A stretch of 64,000 nt of DNA from Bathymodiolus brooksi (taxonomy: Eukaryota; Mollusca; Bivalvia; Mytilida; Modiolidae). Positions 46,494 through 57,473 of the stretch are shown here, one piece after another. The notes under the pieces were generated by a model that was not told the origin of the DNA, did not search any database, and saw only the letters and a list, made by a program, of their open reading frames with translations. The stretch is taken from contig OY804579.1 in assembly GCA_963680875.1 (NCBI GenBank), positions 51,226,036-51,290,035 of the forward strand, written 5' to 3'. The position numbers and the translations under genes were made by a program. Within the stretch, counting starts at the first letter, position 1, and every line of letters begins with the position of its first letter.

Positions 46494-47947
46494 CAATCCC
46501 CATTACTGACCTTCCCTTTCTGGAATGTTATATTGTGTCATTATGATCCCCATTACTGACCTTGCCTACCTCAAATGTTATTTTGTGTCGTTTTGATCCC
46601 CATTTCCGACATTGCCTTTCTGGAATGTTATTTTCTGTTGTTTTGATCCCCATTACTGACCTTGCCTTTCTGGAATGTTATTTTGTGTGGTTTTGATCCC
46701 CACTACTGATCTTGCCTACCTCAAATGTTATTTTCTGTCATTATGATCCCCATTGCTGACATTGTCTTTCTCGAATGTTACTTTGTGTTGTTTTGATCCC
46801 CATTACTGACCTTGCCTTTCTGAAATGTTATTTTGTGTCATTATGATCCCCATTGCTGACCTTGCCTTTTTAGAATGTTATTTTGTGTTGTTTTGATCCC
46901 CATTACTGACCTTGCCTTTCTGGAATGTTATTTTGTGTCATTACGATCCCCATTACTGACCTTGTCTTTATGGAAGGTTATTTTGTGTTGTTTTGATCCC
47001 CATTACTGTCCTTGTCTTTCAGGAATGTTATTTTGTGTTGTTTTGATCCCCATTACTGACCTTGCCTACCTCGAATGTTATTTTGTGTCGTTTTGATCCC
47101 CATTTCTGACATTGCCTTTCTCGAATGTTATTTTCTGTTGTTTTGATCCCCATTACTGACCTTTCCTTTCTGGAATGTTATTTTGTGTCGTTTTGATCCC
47201 CATTACTGATCTTGCCTTTCTGGAATCTTATTTTGTGTGGTTTTGATCCCCATTACTGACCTTGCCTTTCTGGAATGTTATTTTGTGTCATTATGATCCC
47301 CATTACTGACCTTGCCTTTCTCGAATGTTATTTTGTGTCGCTTTGATCCCTATTACTGACCTTGCCTTTCTGGAATGTTATTTTGTGTCATTATGATCCC
47401 CATTACTGACCTTGTCTTTCTGGAATGTTATTTTGTGTCATTATGATTCCCATTACTGACCTTGTCTTTCTGGAATGTTATTTTGTGTCTTTATGATCCC
47501 CATTACTGACCTTGCCTTTCTGGAATGTTATTTTGTGTCGTTTTGATCCCCATTACTGACCTTGCCTTTCTCAAATCTTATTTTGTGTGGTTTTGATCCC
47601 CATTACTGACCTTGCCTTTCTGGAATGTTATTTTGTGTCACTTTGATCCCCATTACTGACCTTGCCTTTCTGGAATGTTTTTTGTGTCGCCTTGATCACC
47701 ATTACTGACCTTGCCTTTCTGGAATGTTATTTTGTGTCGCTTTGATCCCCATTACTGACCTTGCCTTTCTGGAATATTATTTTGTGTCGCTTTGATCCCC
47801 ATTACTGACCTTGCCTTTCTGGAATGTTATTTTGTGTCGCTTTGATCCCTATTACTGACCTTGCCTTTCTGGAATGTTATTTTGTGTCGCATTGATCCCC
47901 ATTACTGACCTTGCCTTTCTGGAATGTTATTTTGTGTCGCTTTGATC
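46494..47947. repeat. 50-bp minisatellite, about 29 units, derived from an exon-donor junction
   Basis: The unit is ccccattactgaccttgcct, ttctggaatgttattttgtg, tcgttttgat (50 bases), with scattered variants and one unit shortened by a base. On the minus strand each unit reads as the end of the PLAT exon (KRHKITFQKGK codons) plus AAG|gtcagt. The right-most unit is the true exon end at 47910. Confidence 0.95.
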
Positions 47948-48092
47948 TGTCTAAGAAGAATTCTTTTGATCTTCCTTTATCACCATATACAGTCATTTTA
48001 ACATCAGCTTTAGTACTAGCACCTATAGTATCTCCAGTTTTGACATATATTTGATATTCTCCCCAATCACCTTGCTTAATCTCTTCTTCATC
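47910..48092 (-). CDS. PLAT domain exon 1, donor lies in a minisatellite
   Basis: This exon has 183 bases, 61 codons, phase 0 on both sides. It starts DEEEIKQGDWGEYQIYVKTG and continues with DVKMTVYGDKGRSKEFFL and RHKITFQKGK before AAG|gtcagt. The beta-strand pattern with YQIYVKTGD, a GDKG turn and a hydrophobic FF is typical of PLAT/LH2 domains. The last roughly 30 bases and the donor are one unit of the 50-bp array that follows, so many equivalent donors lie downstream. Confidence 0.9.
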
Positions 48093-48426
48093 CTACAAAA
48101 TAATCAGAAAACATGTTTATTCTCAACATTGTTGCAACCAAAGGGGTTTGGTTTAGAATTAAAACTTTCACTTGATCATAACTATATACATTGTATAAGT
48201 AATTTTTTGGGGGGGATTTCAGATGTTATGTCAATAGAAAGGTTATATTTCATAAGCCCCACCATGGAATTAAAAGTCCTTCGTTTATATCATAAAGTTG
48301 ACTCACAGCTCTTAAAATAGAAGATTAATGGATCACTGCTTATTCTGTGTATTTGGATATAATAAAATAATTCTATCTTGCCTTCTCAAAATTTTATCAA
48401 AGGAAATTCTCATTCACCGATCCAAG

Positions 48427-48690
48427 GGGCTGTCATGGTTGTGAATGTATGGTTATCTGGATTTACAACTACCTATGAAATCAGTGCATATCACCACTAA
48501 AGTTGTGAATTTGAATCCTGCTCATGGCGAGGCGTACTCGATAGAACGATATATGATAAAGTTTGCCAGTGACTTATGGCAGGATGGTGGTTTTCTCCGG
48601 GTACTCTGGTTTCATCCACCAATAAAACTGACCACCATGATATAACTGAAATATTGTTGAAAGTGGCATTAAACACCATAATCCTAACCC
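48427..48690 (+). mobile_element. SINE, full length
   Basis: The head gggctgtcatggttgtgaat, gtgaatttgaatcctgctca, body and aaacaccataatcctaac tail are all present. Confidence 0.87.
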
Positions 48691-48714
48691 CATATACCGA
48701 TCCCATTGTGTTGT

Positions 48715-49065
48715 GATTTAAGTTGTTTAATGCCAACTCAGCAATTTTTCAGCTATATCATGGCGAGCACAAGTTAATTTTCAATGAGATGATGATGAGG
48801 TCCACTTTGTACTAGACCAACACGCTTACTCAGTTTTTTTTATAGTGCTAGCTCACTGAAACAACAGTACATAGATAGACATGTCGCTCCACTCGGACAC
48901 ATTATCCTGATTCTGAGCCAACCAGTCATTGCTCTTTCTCCTTAATGCTGCGTGCTTTGGGAAGAAGCAACAAATATCAATTTGGTTTGACTGGATCAAG
49001 GCTGAAGCCCACCATCTACTGCACTCGAGGCGAGCACACTAACCATTACACCATTAATGTGGTTC
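48715..49065 (-). mobile_element. Second SINE family, near full length
   Basis: On the minus strand it opens with a tRNA-like head (taatggttagtgtgctcgcc, tcgagtgcagtagatggtgg) and ends in gctgagttggcattaaacaa. The head is also present at 61625-61722. Confidence 0.75.
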
Positions 49066-49088
49066 CAATATAACCATATTTCATTATA

Positions 49089-49132
49089 GTTGGTTTATGG
49101 CGCTTAACGCCACTTTCAACAATATTTCATTA
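49089..49132 (-). mobile_element. Main SINE, tail fragment
   Basis: Only ttggtttatggcgcttaacg and ccactttcaacaatatttca remain. Confidence 0.65.
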
Positions 49133-49172
49133 TAAATTGACTGGACTGTATATATAATATATAAAATCTTAC

Positions 49173-49395
49173 TGGATCATGTTCAACTATCAATCTTTTT
49201 TCTGTCTGTATTCCTACATCATCCTGTGTTTGTGTGCCAGAAGTTGTGAGTACTTCTTCTTTGGCTGGCGTATCTCTGTTGATGATGTGAATTCGGCGTT
49301 TTGGTGGTGGGTGAGGCTTAACAGGAGGAGATAAAAATATATCATCTATGTGTTCATCCTCTAACTTAACAGGCTTTTGCTCTTCCTTTTTCTTC
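49173..49395 (-). CDS. PLAT/ankyrin gene exon, charged and Pro-rich linker
   Basis: This exon has 223 bases. The first G completes AAG (Lys). The peptide carries KKKEEQKPVKLEDEHIDD, PPVKPHPPPKRRIH, TSGTQTQDDVGIQTEK and ends at EHDP before gtaag. The paired TQT/IQT motifs resemble short dynein-light-chain-type binding motifs (speculative). It leads directly, in phase, into the PLAT domain. Confidence 0.85.
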
Positions 49396-50317
49396 CTATT
49401 ACAGAAAAAAATATATATAAATGCCATATTTTCTCAACTATATGTCTATGTAGACTTTAGGTCTAATTGCTATATTCTGAATAGACAATAATTGTAAAAT
49501 AAAATGTTTTTGAATTAATAAAAGTTTCATCTATAGATAAAAATAAATTATGGTTCATTTAAAATTTATCCTTTTGTTCAGGTTGTTCTGGCAAGTTTAA
49601 CTTTTAACTTATAAAAATTTCAGATCAGGATTTTCAATAACAATGCCAATGGTAAAACACACACATAGTAAAATTTGCTTCAAAGTGGTGGTTATGGAAA
49701 CTCTGTATTCCTAAACTTAATTATCTTTAATTGTAACTATCATATATAAACTCTATTCTGATTTGTATTTATTCATTAGCCTTCATCTTCAGATTTAAAA
49801 AAAAAATCATGTCGAAAACCATTGCAGAACGTTCTTTTCTATACCCCTTAATTACCCTTTTTTCAAAAGTTTATTTCTTATACAGTATGAAAAAACAGCT
49901 AAAAAAAAATAATCCAAACACTTTAAAAAAAATCTGATATACTAGGGTAAGTGGACAACAATTTTTGTTATAAAAATAATCAGCTATAAGTAAAAGGATG
50001 AAAATGTTTGGTTATCTCTTCAATGATATACTATCTTTTATTCACATTTATCACATATTTATAAGTAATAACGTCAATTTTGCCCATACGTAAACACCGA
50101 AAGTGCCACAGTGATATTAGCCCATGGGTAGACACCGGGGCAAAACTCTGATAACATGATATCAGGCCTCTTTATAAATAGAACAATGCATGCCTCTTTT
50201 ACCATATCAGGACTGTTATCAACCCTCAACCGATATCAATCACTCATAGTTTGGTGTCTGTGTGTGAAGTTAATTTTGTTCTTTTAATTCAATGTTGAAA
50301 TACATGTATGTGATAAA

Positions 50318-50446
50318 TAGATTAATGCATGCCTTCTTCCATATCAGGACTGTTATCATCCCTCGACTGATATCGACCCTCTGGCCGATATCGGTCTCTC
50401 GGGATGATAACAGTCCTGAGATGGAAAAGGGCATGCATTAATCTAT
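50318..50446. repeat. Palindrome of about 130 bases
   Basis: The arms run from tagattaatgcatgcc through aggactgttatcatccc and the complement; the centre is gatatcgaccctctggccga. A partial copy of the left arm precedes it near 50186-50230. Confidence 0.8.
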
Positions 50447-50599
50447 AAGTAATACGGTACGTTTTTTCATCGCTTTTTTCCTAATGGTATCTTGCATGTA
50501 AACTAATTCCATAGGCCTAATAGACTGTAAGCAAAATGGAGCTACGAACAAACATTCTGCTCAAATCTAAATGCAATAAAGTACCAGGTAGATATTTAC

Positions 50600-50670
50600 T
50601 TTTGATGGTCAGATGACCATGAACTTGTTCTTGTAGTGTAGGCACTGTCTGCACTCTCATCGTGTCGACC
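50600..50670 (-). CDS. PLAT/ankyrin gene exon, Ser-rich
   Basis: This exon has 71 bases. The peptide begins GRHDESADSAYTTRTSSWSS and the exon ends in phase 2 (AA). The acceptor is atttcag and the donor gtaaat. Confidence 0.72.
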
Positions 50671-50794
50671 CTGAAATATTACACAATATGTGTATGTTAA
50701 TACAACAATATGCTATTTTTTTCAGAAACTAATTTTGAAATACATCATGGGATATATGGTCCTGACCTACAACAAACTTATAATTGAATATAAT

Positions 50795-50850
50795 ATAATT
50801 AATATAACTGAAATATTGTTGAAAGTGGCATTAAATACCACAACCCTCAA
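50795..50850 (+). mobile_element. Main SINE, tail fragment
   Basis: Only ataactgaaatattgttgaa, agtggcattaaataccaca is left. Confidence 0.65.
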
Positions 50851-50985
50851 CCTTATTTTGCCTCTCATACTGAATAACTTCCAACAGATTATCTTTTTTT
50901 TAAAGAAATATAGAAAAAAGGATTTAGATATTCCTGTAAATGAACTTATGTAATTCAGATAAAAATGTTGTTGTCACTTTCTTAC

Positions 50986-51054
50986 CTTAACTTTAACATT
51001 ACGATGTCGTCTGCCATGGATATCCCATGTGTATTTACCAGGAGTAGGACGAAG
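50986..51054 (-). CDS. PLAT/ankyrin gene exon with TWDIHGRRHR
   Basis: This exon is 69 bases and 23 codons in phase 0. The peptide begins LRPTPGKYTWDIHGRRHRNV and ends KVK. The acceptor is tttaatag and the donor AAG|gtaaga. No domain is assigned. Confidence 0.75.
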
Positions 51055-52301
51055 CTATTAAAGAAACAAAACATTAAGAAAATAAGAGCTTTTTTTTTTA
51101 AATTACATAAAATTACCTGGGTAACTCAAGATAATACTACAGGTACCTAAAACATTAGAAAGAAACAAAAACATTAAAAAAAATAAGAGCTTTTTTTAAA
51201 GATTGCATAAAAATACCCGGATAACTCAATGTTATATCACAGGTCCCTAAGACATCGTAAAGAAAGGATATGGATGTAAATGTACATGAGAGACGATCCA
51301 ACATTACACTTAGATACAAATTAAAGTAAAGGAAAAGTGTTTTTATTGCTGTTCTACATTTCACAGTCACAGTATATAAAACAGCTTGACACAGTTTAAT
51401 GATCGAAAAATAACTTAAAGTTTTTACCACAAGAAAACTGACAAATATGGGGATGTAAATTCGTGAAAGACTGTTGAAAATTTTGCATCAAATAAATTTT
51501 AGTTTAGAAGTACCATCATTTCAATTGAATATTTGGGCTACAAATAGTATCTATAGGTCTGTAATAAGCTTTGGTTTGGGCTACAAATAGTATTTATAGG
51601 TCTGTAGTAAGATTTGGAGTAGATTGTTACTACTAGTATTACATGGAATCTGGAACAAAGAAATAGGATTTTAAGCCACAAATGTAAAACCCGCATTTTT
51701 TGCAGTTTTAATTTTTTCCCCTTTGTATTATTTCTAATACTCACAAAATAATTCTCACACCTTTCCTAAGATATTTTTGAGGTTCATCTTATATGATAAA
51801 GATCAGAACTGGGTTGCACAAAGCTCAATTAAATTCAAGTCTAAATTAAACCTTATTATATAAGTGTAAATTAATTTTATGTACATTTCAAGTAAATTTA
51901 AGTGTCAATTAAGTTTTAATTGATGCTTAAATTTAATTGACATTTGTACAATCCAGTCCAGATTAATATCTAATTTTGTTCATTTCATGGATGAAAATGA
52001 ATACATGTAATATAATTGATTTTATACAGCCAGCATCTCTAAGTTACCATAGTTACTAATACCATTGTATATTTCTATAATAAGTAAAAGTAAAGTGAAA
52101 GTTCAAAGACATTCAGTGTAAAAGGATTAGGTAAAGTGTGAACAAAATTAAATTAATTCTATTCTTCTTTCAGCTAATGTATATTATTGTCGTTAATTTT
52201 TATTGGAATCAATGGCCTTTTCTGCCAACAATATCATTAATTTGATAGAAATATTGAACTTGATAGGTATTAATTGAATATCATTGGAATCTGTCGTTGT
52301 C
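51055..52301. other. Intron, no recognised feature apart from short duplications
   Basis: The segment gaaacaaaacattaagaaaa-taagagctttttt near 51062-51095 is repeated diverged at 51160-51200, and gggctacaaatagtat-tataggtctgta is repeated at 51536 and 51578. There is no exon. Confidence 0.5.
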
Positions 52302-53402
52302 AGTTCTATGATCAGAAGTTTGAGGTTTTTGACAGAGGATATTGTCATTTCTCCCATTATTATGGCATTTTAACCCCGCTGAACCAGTGGTGGAAAAATC
52401 TGTAATCCTCTAGAGGATTAAAATGTCTGGTGCCTTTCCCCACATGTTGTCAAATCGGTAATTTTGAAGGATTTTGAAATAAAGTTCGTGTTAAATAATG
52501 GGAGAAACAAATTCTCCTTCAGTTGCCCATGTGGTTACGATATTTCTCCATTATGTTCTAATTCACGTTGTTCAAACGAACATAAAGTATTTATGTACTG
52601 TTAGCTGTAATATTCTATATATGGCGAAAACCAAGTATTTGCGTTATGTACCTATACTTGTTAATAAATAAAACACAAACACAATTGAAGATTGACTGGC
52701 GCAGTGACCATTTCTATAGTATTAAAACACAACAAACAACATCATATTATAAATAAGTTCATTTTACACAACTTTATGTTTCACTAATATTTAACTGTCA
52801 AAAGTCACTGGAAAGTCTCTATCAATCTAAAAACTAAATAGGTATATGTACAAACATGCTATGCATAATACTGATATATTCTTTATACTATAAAGTTATT
52901 GATGTAACTGAAAATTTGACCTCACAATAAGCTTGTGGGTCTGCTCGATACAGTCACTGCCTAGTCTCGATACTGAATTCTTCTCGCAGTTCTTTAAATA
53001 CCCCTGTATTCTGAAAACCGGTTCTTACTAATATAGTAAGAAATTACTACGCATGATTAATTATTTTTAACTCTCTTGAGTGGAGAAATATCGTAACCCA
53101 CGGGCAACTGAAGGAGAATCTATATTTCTATATTCAGAAGCTTGAGGTTTAATTGACAGAGGATATTGTCATTTCTATATTCAGAAGTTTGAGGTTTAAT
53201 TGACAGAGGATATTGTTGTTTCTATATTCAGAAGTTTGAGGTTTAATTGACAGAGGATATTGTCGTTTCTATATTCAGAAGTTTGAGGTTTAATTGACAG
53301 AGGATATTGTCATTTCTATATTCAGAAGTTTGAGGTTTAATTGACAGAGGATATTGTCATTTCTATATTCAGAAGTTTGAGGTTTAATTGACAGAGGATG
53401 AG
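52302..53402. repeat. 47-bp array with a separated founder copy
   Basis: Six units of tttctatattcagaagtttg plus aggtttaattgacagaggatattgtca type lie at 53125-53402. A single diverged copy (atcagaagtttgaggttttt, gacagaggatattgtcattt) lies at 52302-52350. Between them are inverted blocks (ctccttcagttgcccatgtg at about 52518, complement at about 53095) that mark an inserted element. Confidence 0.8.
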
Positions 53403-53427
53403 GTTGTTTTTGTTGTGATTGGTTGTA

Positions 53428-53594
53428 CGTCCTCCTCTTATAAGGCTACCATGTGATAGTGGTCTTATAAGAGGGGTGGTCTCTCTTCAGGGGGATAATT
53501 AAGTAGTATTTTACTATTTCACTGCATCTGAAATCAAGCCTGATAAGAGGGTGACTTTTGGTGGGAAGGGTCTTATAAGAGTGGGACTACTATA
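53428..53594. repeat. Dispersed repeat, CTCTTATAAG family
   Basis: This is the best-preserved copy: cctcttataaggctaccatg, cttataagaggggtggtctc, cactgcatctgaaatcaagc, cttataagagtggga. Confidence 0.75.
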
Positions 53595-54434
53595 TTGTGG
53601 ACCATATTTCATTAAGATGAAGGTATTTTGTCAATCACAACGAACATGGAAAAAGAGGATAACTCTCTCACTGGTATTTTGAAAATCATACAGATCAATC
53701 CCAAGTTCTATTTCAGTTCTGGTTTTTTGGCGGGAGGGGGTTTGGATGAATATGTCTTAGGTAATACAAAGATGATAATATCAGTAAATAAACACATATT
53801 TTTTGTCAATTTTAAAAACTTCAAAGGCGAAAAATTAGGACACAAATTAATTTATCATTATTATTCAACGAATTTTGCAAAATGTTTGGTTTTATTCCCT
53901 ACCAAAAAACTTTAATAATTTATTGGAAAAAGAAAGTTTAAACCTAACAGTGATGATCAACAATTCTGACAATACCAACAACAATCACCTCTCACCTCAA
54001 ACCACTAAACATATATTTAAATATTTATACAATACACAAAATTAATAAAAAGCTATTCTACAAAGCATGGTATATAGAGGGTACGACACCTTGAGTTAAA
54101 TAAATCATGCATTTCTATTCATATCTATCTAAGTCAAATAAACTGAAAACTATTAATCATCATATTAATTGAAATGACTTTATTTCCTGCACAAAACGTC
54201 TACCAGGAACAAAGTTGAGAATTTACATGTTTTGATATATAAAAAAAAACAGTGGATCCATTTTATTATGAATAATTTGAAAATGAAACTGTGCAATGTG
54301 AAATTGATTATATTTTTGTTTTTGCATAAAAATTGTGTATTAAATTTTTAATAATATTTTTAATACTGTGAGAAAAAAAATTCAAACATTAATATTTGTT
54401 ATCTGTTATGTGCATAGTCAAAAATCCTAATTCC
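53595..54434. other. Intron, no recognised feature
   Basis: An open stretch at 53628-53915 has no domain and no splice support. The rest is AT-rich. Confidence 0.4.
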
Positions 54435-56480
54435 AAGAGCTCATTCACAATGTAACAAGAGCTCATTCACAATGTAACAAGAGCTCATTCAGAATGTAAC
54501 AAGAGCTCATTCACAATGTAACAAGAGCTCATTCAGAATGTAACAAGAGCTCATTCAGAATGTAACAAGAGCTCATTCACAATGTAACAAGAGCTCATTC
54601 AGAATGTAACAAGTGCTCATTCAGAATGTAACAAGAGCTCATTCAGAATGTAACAAGAGCTCATTCACAATGTAACAAGAGCTCATTCACAATGTAACAA
54701 GAGCTCATTCACAATGTAACAAGAGCTCATTCACAATGTAACAAGAGCTCATTCACAATGTAACAAGAGCTCATTCAGAATGTAACAAGAGCTCATTCAC
54801 AATGTAACAAGAGCTCATTCACAATGTAACAAGAGCTCATTCACAATGTAACAAGAGCTCATTCACAATGTAACAAGAGCTCATTCACAATGTAACAAGA
54901 GCTCATTCACAATGTAACAAGAGCTCATTCACAATGTAACAAGAGCTCATTCACAATGTAACAAGAGCTCATTCACAATGTAACAAGAGCTCATTCACAA
55001 TGTAACAAGAGCTCATTCACAATGTAACAAGAGCTCATTCACAATGTAACAAGAGCTCATTCACAATGTAACAAGAGCTCATTCACAATGTAACAAGAGC
55101 TCATTCAGAATGTAACAAGTGCTCATTCAGAATGTAACAAGAGCTCATTCAGAATGTAACAAGAGCTCATTCACAATGTAACAAGAGCTCATTCACAATG
55201 TAACAAGAGCTCATTCACAATGTAACAAGAGCTCATTCACAATGTAACAAGAGCTCATTCACAATGTAACAAGAGCTCATTCAGAATGTAACAAGTGCTC
55301 ATTCAGAATGTAACAAGAGCTCATTCAGAATGTAACAAGAGCTCATTCACAATGTAACAAGAGCTCATTCACAATGTAACAAGAGCTCATTCACAATGTA
55401 ACAAGAGCTCATTCACAATGTAACAAGAGCTCATTCACAATGTAACAAGAGCTCATTCAGAATGTAACAAGAGCTCATTCACAATGTAACAAGAGCTCAT
55501 TCACAATGTAACAAGAGCTCATTCACAATGTAACAAGAGCTCATTCACAATGTAACAAGAGCTCATTCACAATGTAACAAGAGCTCATTCACAATGTAAC
55601 AAGAGCTCATTCACAATGTAACAAGAGCTCATTCACAATGTAACAAGAGCTCATTCAGAATGTAACAAGTGCTCATTCAGAATGTAACAAGAGCTCATTC
55701 AGAATGTAACAAGAGCTCATTCACAATGTAACAAGAGCTCATTCACAATGTAACAAGAGCTCATTCACAATGTAACAAGAGCTCATTCACAATGTAACAA
55801 GAGCTCATTCACAATGTAACAAGAGCTCATTCAGAATGTAACAAGTGCTCATTCAGAATGTAACAAGAGCTCATTCAGAATGTAACAAGAGCTCATTCAG
55901 AATGTAACAAGAGCTCATTCACAATGTAACAAGAGCTCATTCACAATGTAACAAGAGCTCATTCACAATGTAACAAGAGCTCATTCACAATGTAACAAGA
56001 GCTCATTCAGAATGTAACAAGAGCTCATTCACAATGTAACAAGAGCTCATTCACAATGTAACAAGAGCTCATTCACAATGTAACAAGAGCTCATTCACAA
56101 TGTAACAAGAGCTCATTCACAATGTAACAAGAGCTCATTCACAATGTAACAAGAGCTCATTCACAATGTAACAAGAGCTCATTCACAATGTAACAAGAGC
56201 TCATTCACAATGTAACAAGAGCTCATTCACAATGTAACAAGAGCTCATTCACAATGTAACAAGAGCTCATTCAGAATGTAACAAGAGCTCATTCACAATG
56301 TAACAAGAGCTCATTCACAATGTAACAAGAGCTCATTCACAATGTAACAAGAGCTCATTCACAATGTAACAAGAGCTCATTCACAATGTAACAAGAGCTC
56401 ATTCACAATGTAACAAGAGCTCATTCACAATGTAACAAGTGCTCATTCAGAATGTAACAAGAGCTCATTCACAATGTAAC
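54435..56480. repeat. 22-bp satellite, 93 units
   Basis: The unit is aagagctcattcacaatgta plus ac. The 2,046 bases equal exactly 93 units with no indel that I see. Variants are cacaatg/cagaatg and aagagctc/aagtgctc. The aagtgctc markers at 55117 and 55293 recur at 55667 and 55843, an offset of 550 bases (25 units), showing a higher-order duplication. It is intronic in the PLAT/ankyrin gene. Confidence 0.97.
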
Positions 56481-56649
56481 AAGGAACTTTCTCTTTCCCA
56501 ATGGGAAAAAAAGTGTGTGTATTAAAACAAACCCTTTTAATTAATACAGAATACTGGTATTTCTTATATCTAGAAGGTATTTATACTCTGGTAATATTAA
56601 TAAGACTGTAATAAAGTGACTAATTCATTGGCAACTTTAAAAATGCTCA

Positions 56650-56705
56650 GCTTAGAAACAGTAGGAACAGTTCCAAAATCCAATCGTAGAAAACAGAGGC
56701 AAAAA
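56650..56705. repeat. Dispersed repeat pair (with 63448-63506)
   Basis: The blocks gtaggaacagttccaaaatc and gaggcaaaaat are shared, diverged, with gtcggaacagttcgaaaatc near 63456. The nature of the element is unknown. Confidence 0.55.
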
Positions 56706-56767
56706 TTCAATTTAATTCTTTTGAAAAAAATTAAACAAAACAGGTCATCTCCCATATAATTTACAGG

Positions 56768-56960
56768 TTATTGGGTTACTGGTATTTAGTGCCACATTCA
56801 ACAGTATTTCAATTATATTGTGGCAGTAAGTTATATTGGTGAAGAAAACCAGAGTACCTTAAAGGGTATATCAAGCACACCTTCCCTTATGTACAGTGAG
56901 GAGTAAAACATACAAATTTAAGTGATCAGTACTGATTACATAAGTATTTTTCCAGCCGAT
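56768..56960 (-). mobile_element. Main SINE, old diverged copy
   Basis: The blocks tagtgccacattcaacagta, aattatattgtggcagtaag and gaagaaaaccagagtacc follow SINE order at reduced identity. The head is barely visible. Confidence 0.6.
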
Positions 56961-57004
56961 CCCCCTTTTGTACATTAGAACAACTCATTTTAAAAAGAAA
57001 ATTA

Positions 57005-57189
57005 CAGAGAAACCTGTCTAAACTGAACCTCCTTTGAACCCTGAAAAAAACTGAATCATGTATAAATCAAACTTTAAAAGTCCCAATTCAGAAATTTTTC
57101 TTCGTTTTAACCTGTATAAAATAAAAACCTGTTTATTCCGAACACAAAAGCGGGTCACAAGTAGGTTCGGTGTAGACAGGTTTTCACTG
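57005..57189. mobile_element. MITE, ACAGTGAAAC family, TA duplication
   Basis: It is flanked by TA (57003-57004 and 57190-57191). The left end is cagagaaacctgtctaaact and the right end gtagacaggttttcactg. It is the best copy of the family seen at 5023-5187. Confidence 0.82.
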
Positions 57190-57428
57190 TATTTACAAAG
57201 ATTGTCTACATTGGGACTTTATTTCAAGTTCAGTTAATGCAGGATTACAGGATATTCAGGTTTCAGTTAATGCAGGATTACAGGATATTCAGGTTTCCGT
57301 TTAGTCAGGGTTCAATGAACAATACAAATGTACATGTAATTCCAAAAAGTGTCAATTGTGCAGTATGATTAAACAAATGGTATGAATGAGCCTTATATAT
57401 CCTATTCTACATAGCTTGTAACATGTAC

Positions 57429-57473
57429 CTTTTTCTTTTCATGCTGATCTGTACTTGGCAATGATTTATTGGT
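57429..57473 (-). CDS. PLAT/ankyrin gene, 45-base microexon-like exon
   Basis: Acceptor ttgtag and donor AAG|gtacat enclose 15 codons (TNKSLPSTDQHEKKK), phase 0 on both sides. It could be skipped without a frame change, so it may be alternative. Support comes only from splice signals, phase and composition. Confidence 0.6.

Noticed and set aside
46875..47096. 73-codon open frame in the 50-bp array
   Set aside because: It is a frame across minisatellite units on the strand opposite to the real exon; the unit length breaks the frame and there is no domain.
53628..53915. 95-codon plus-strand open frame
   Set aside because: No recognisable domain, no splice context, and it lies antisense in an intron; it could be chance in AT-rich DNA.
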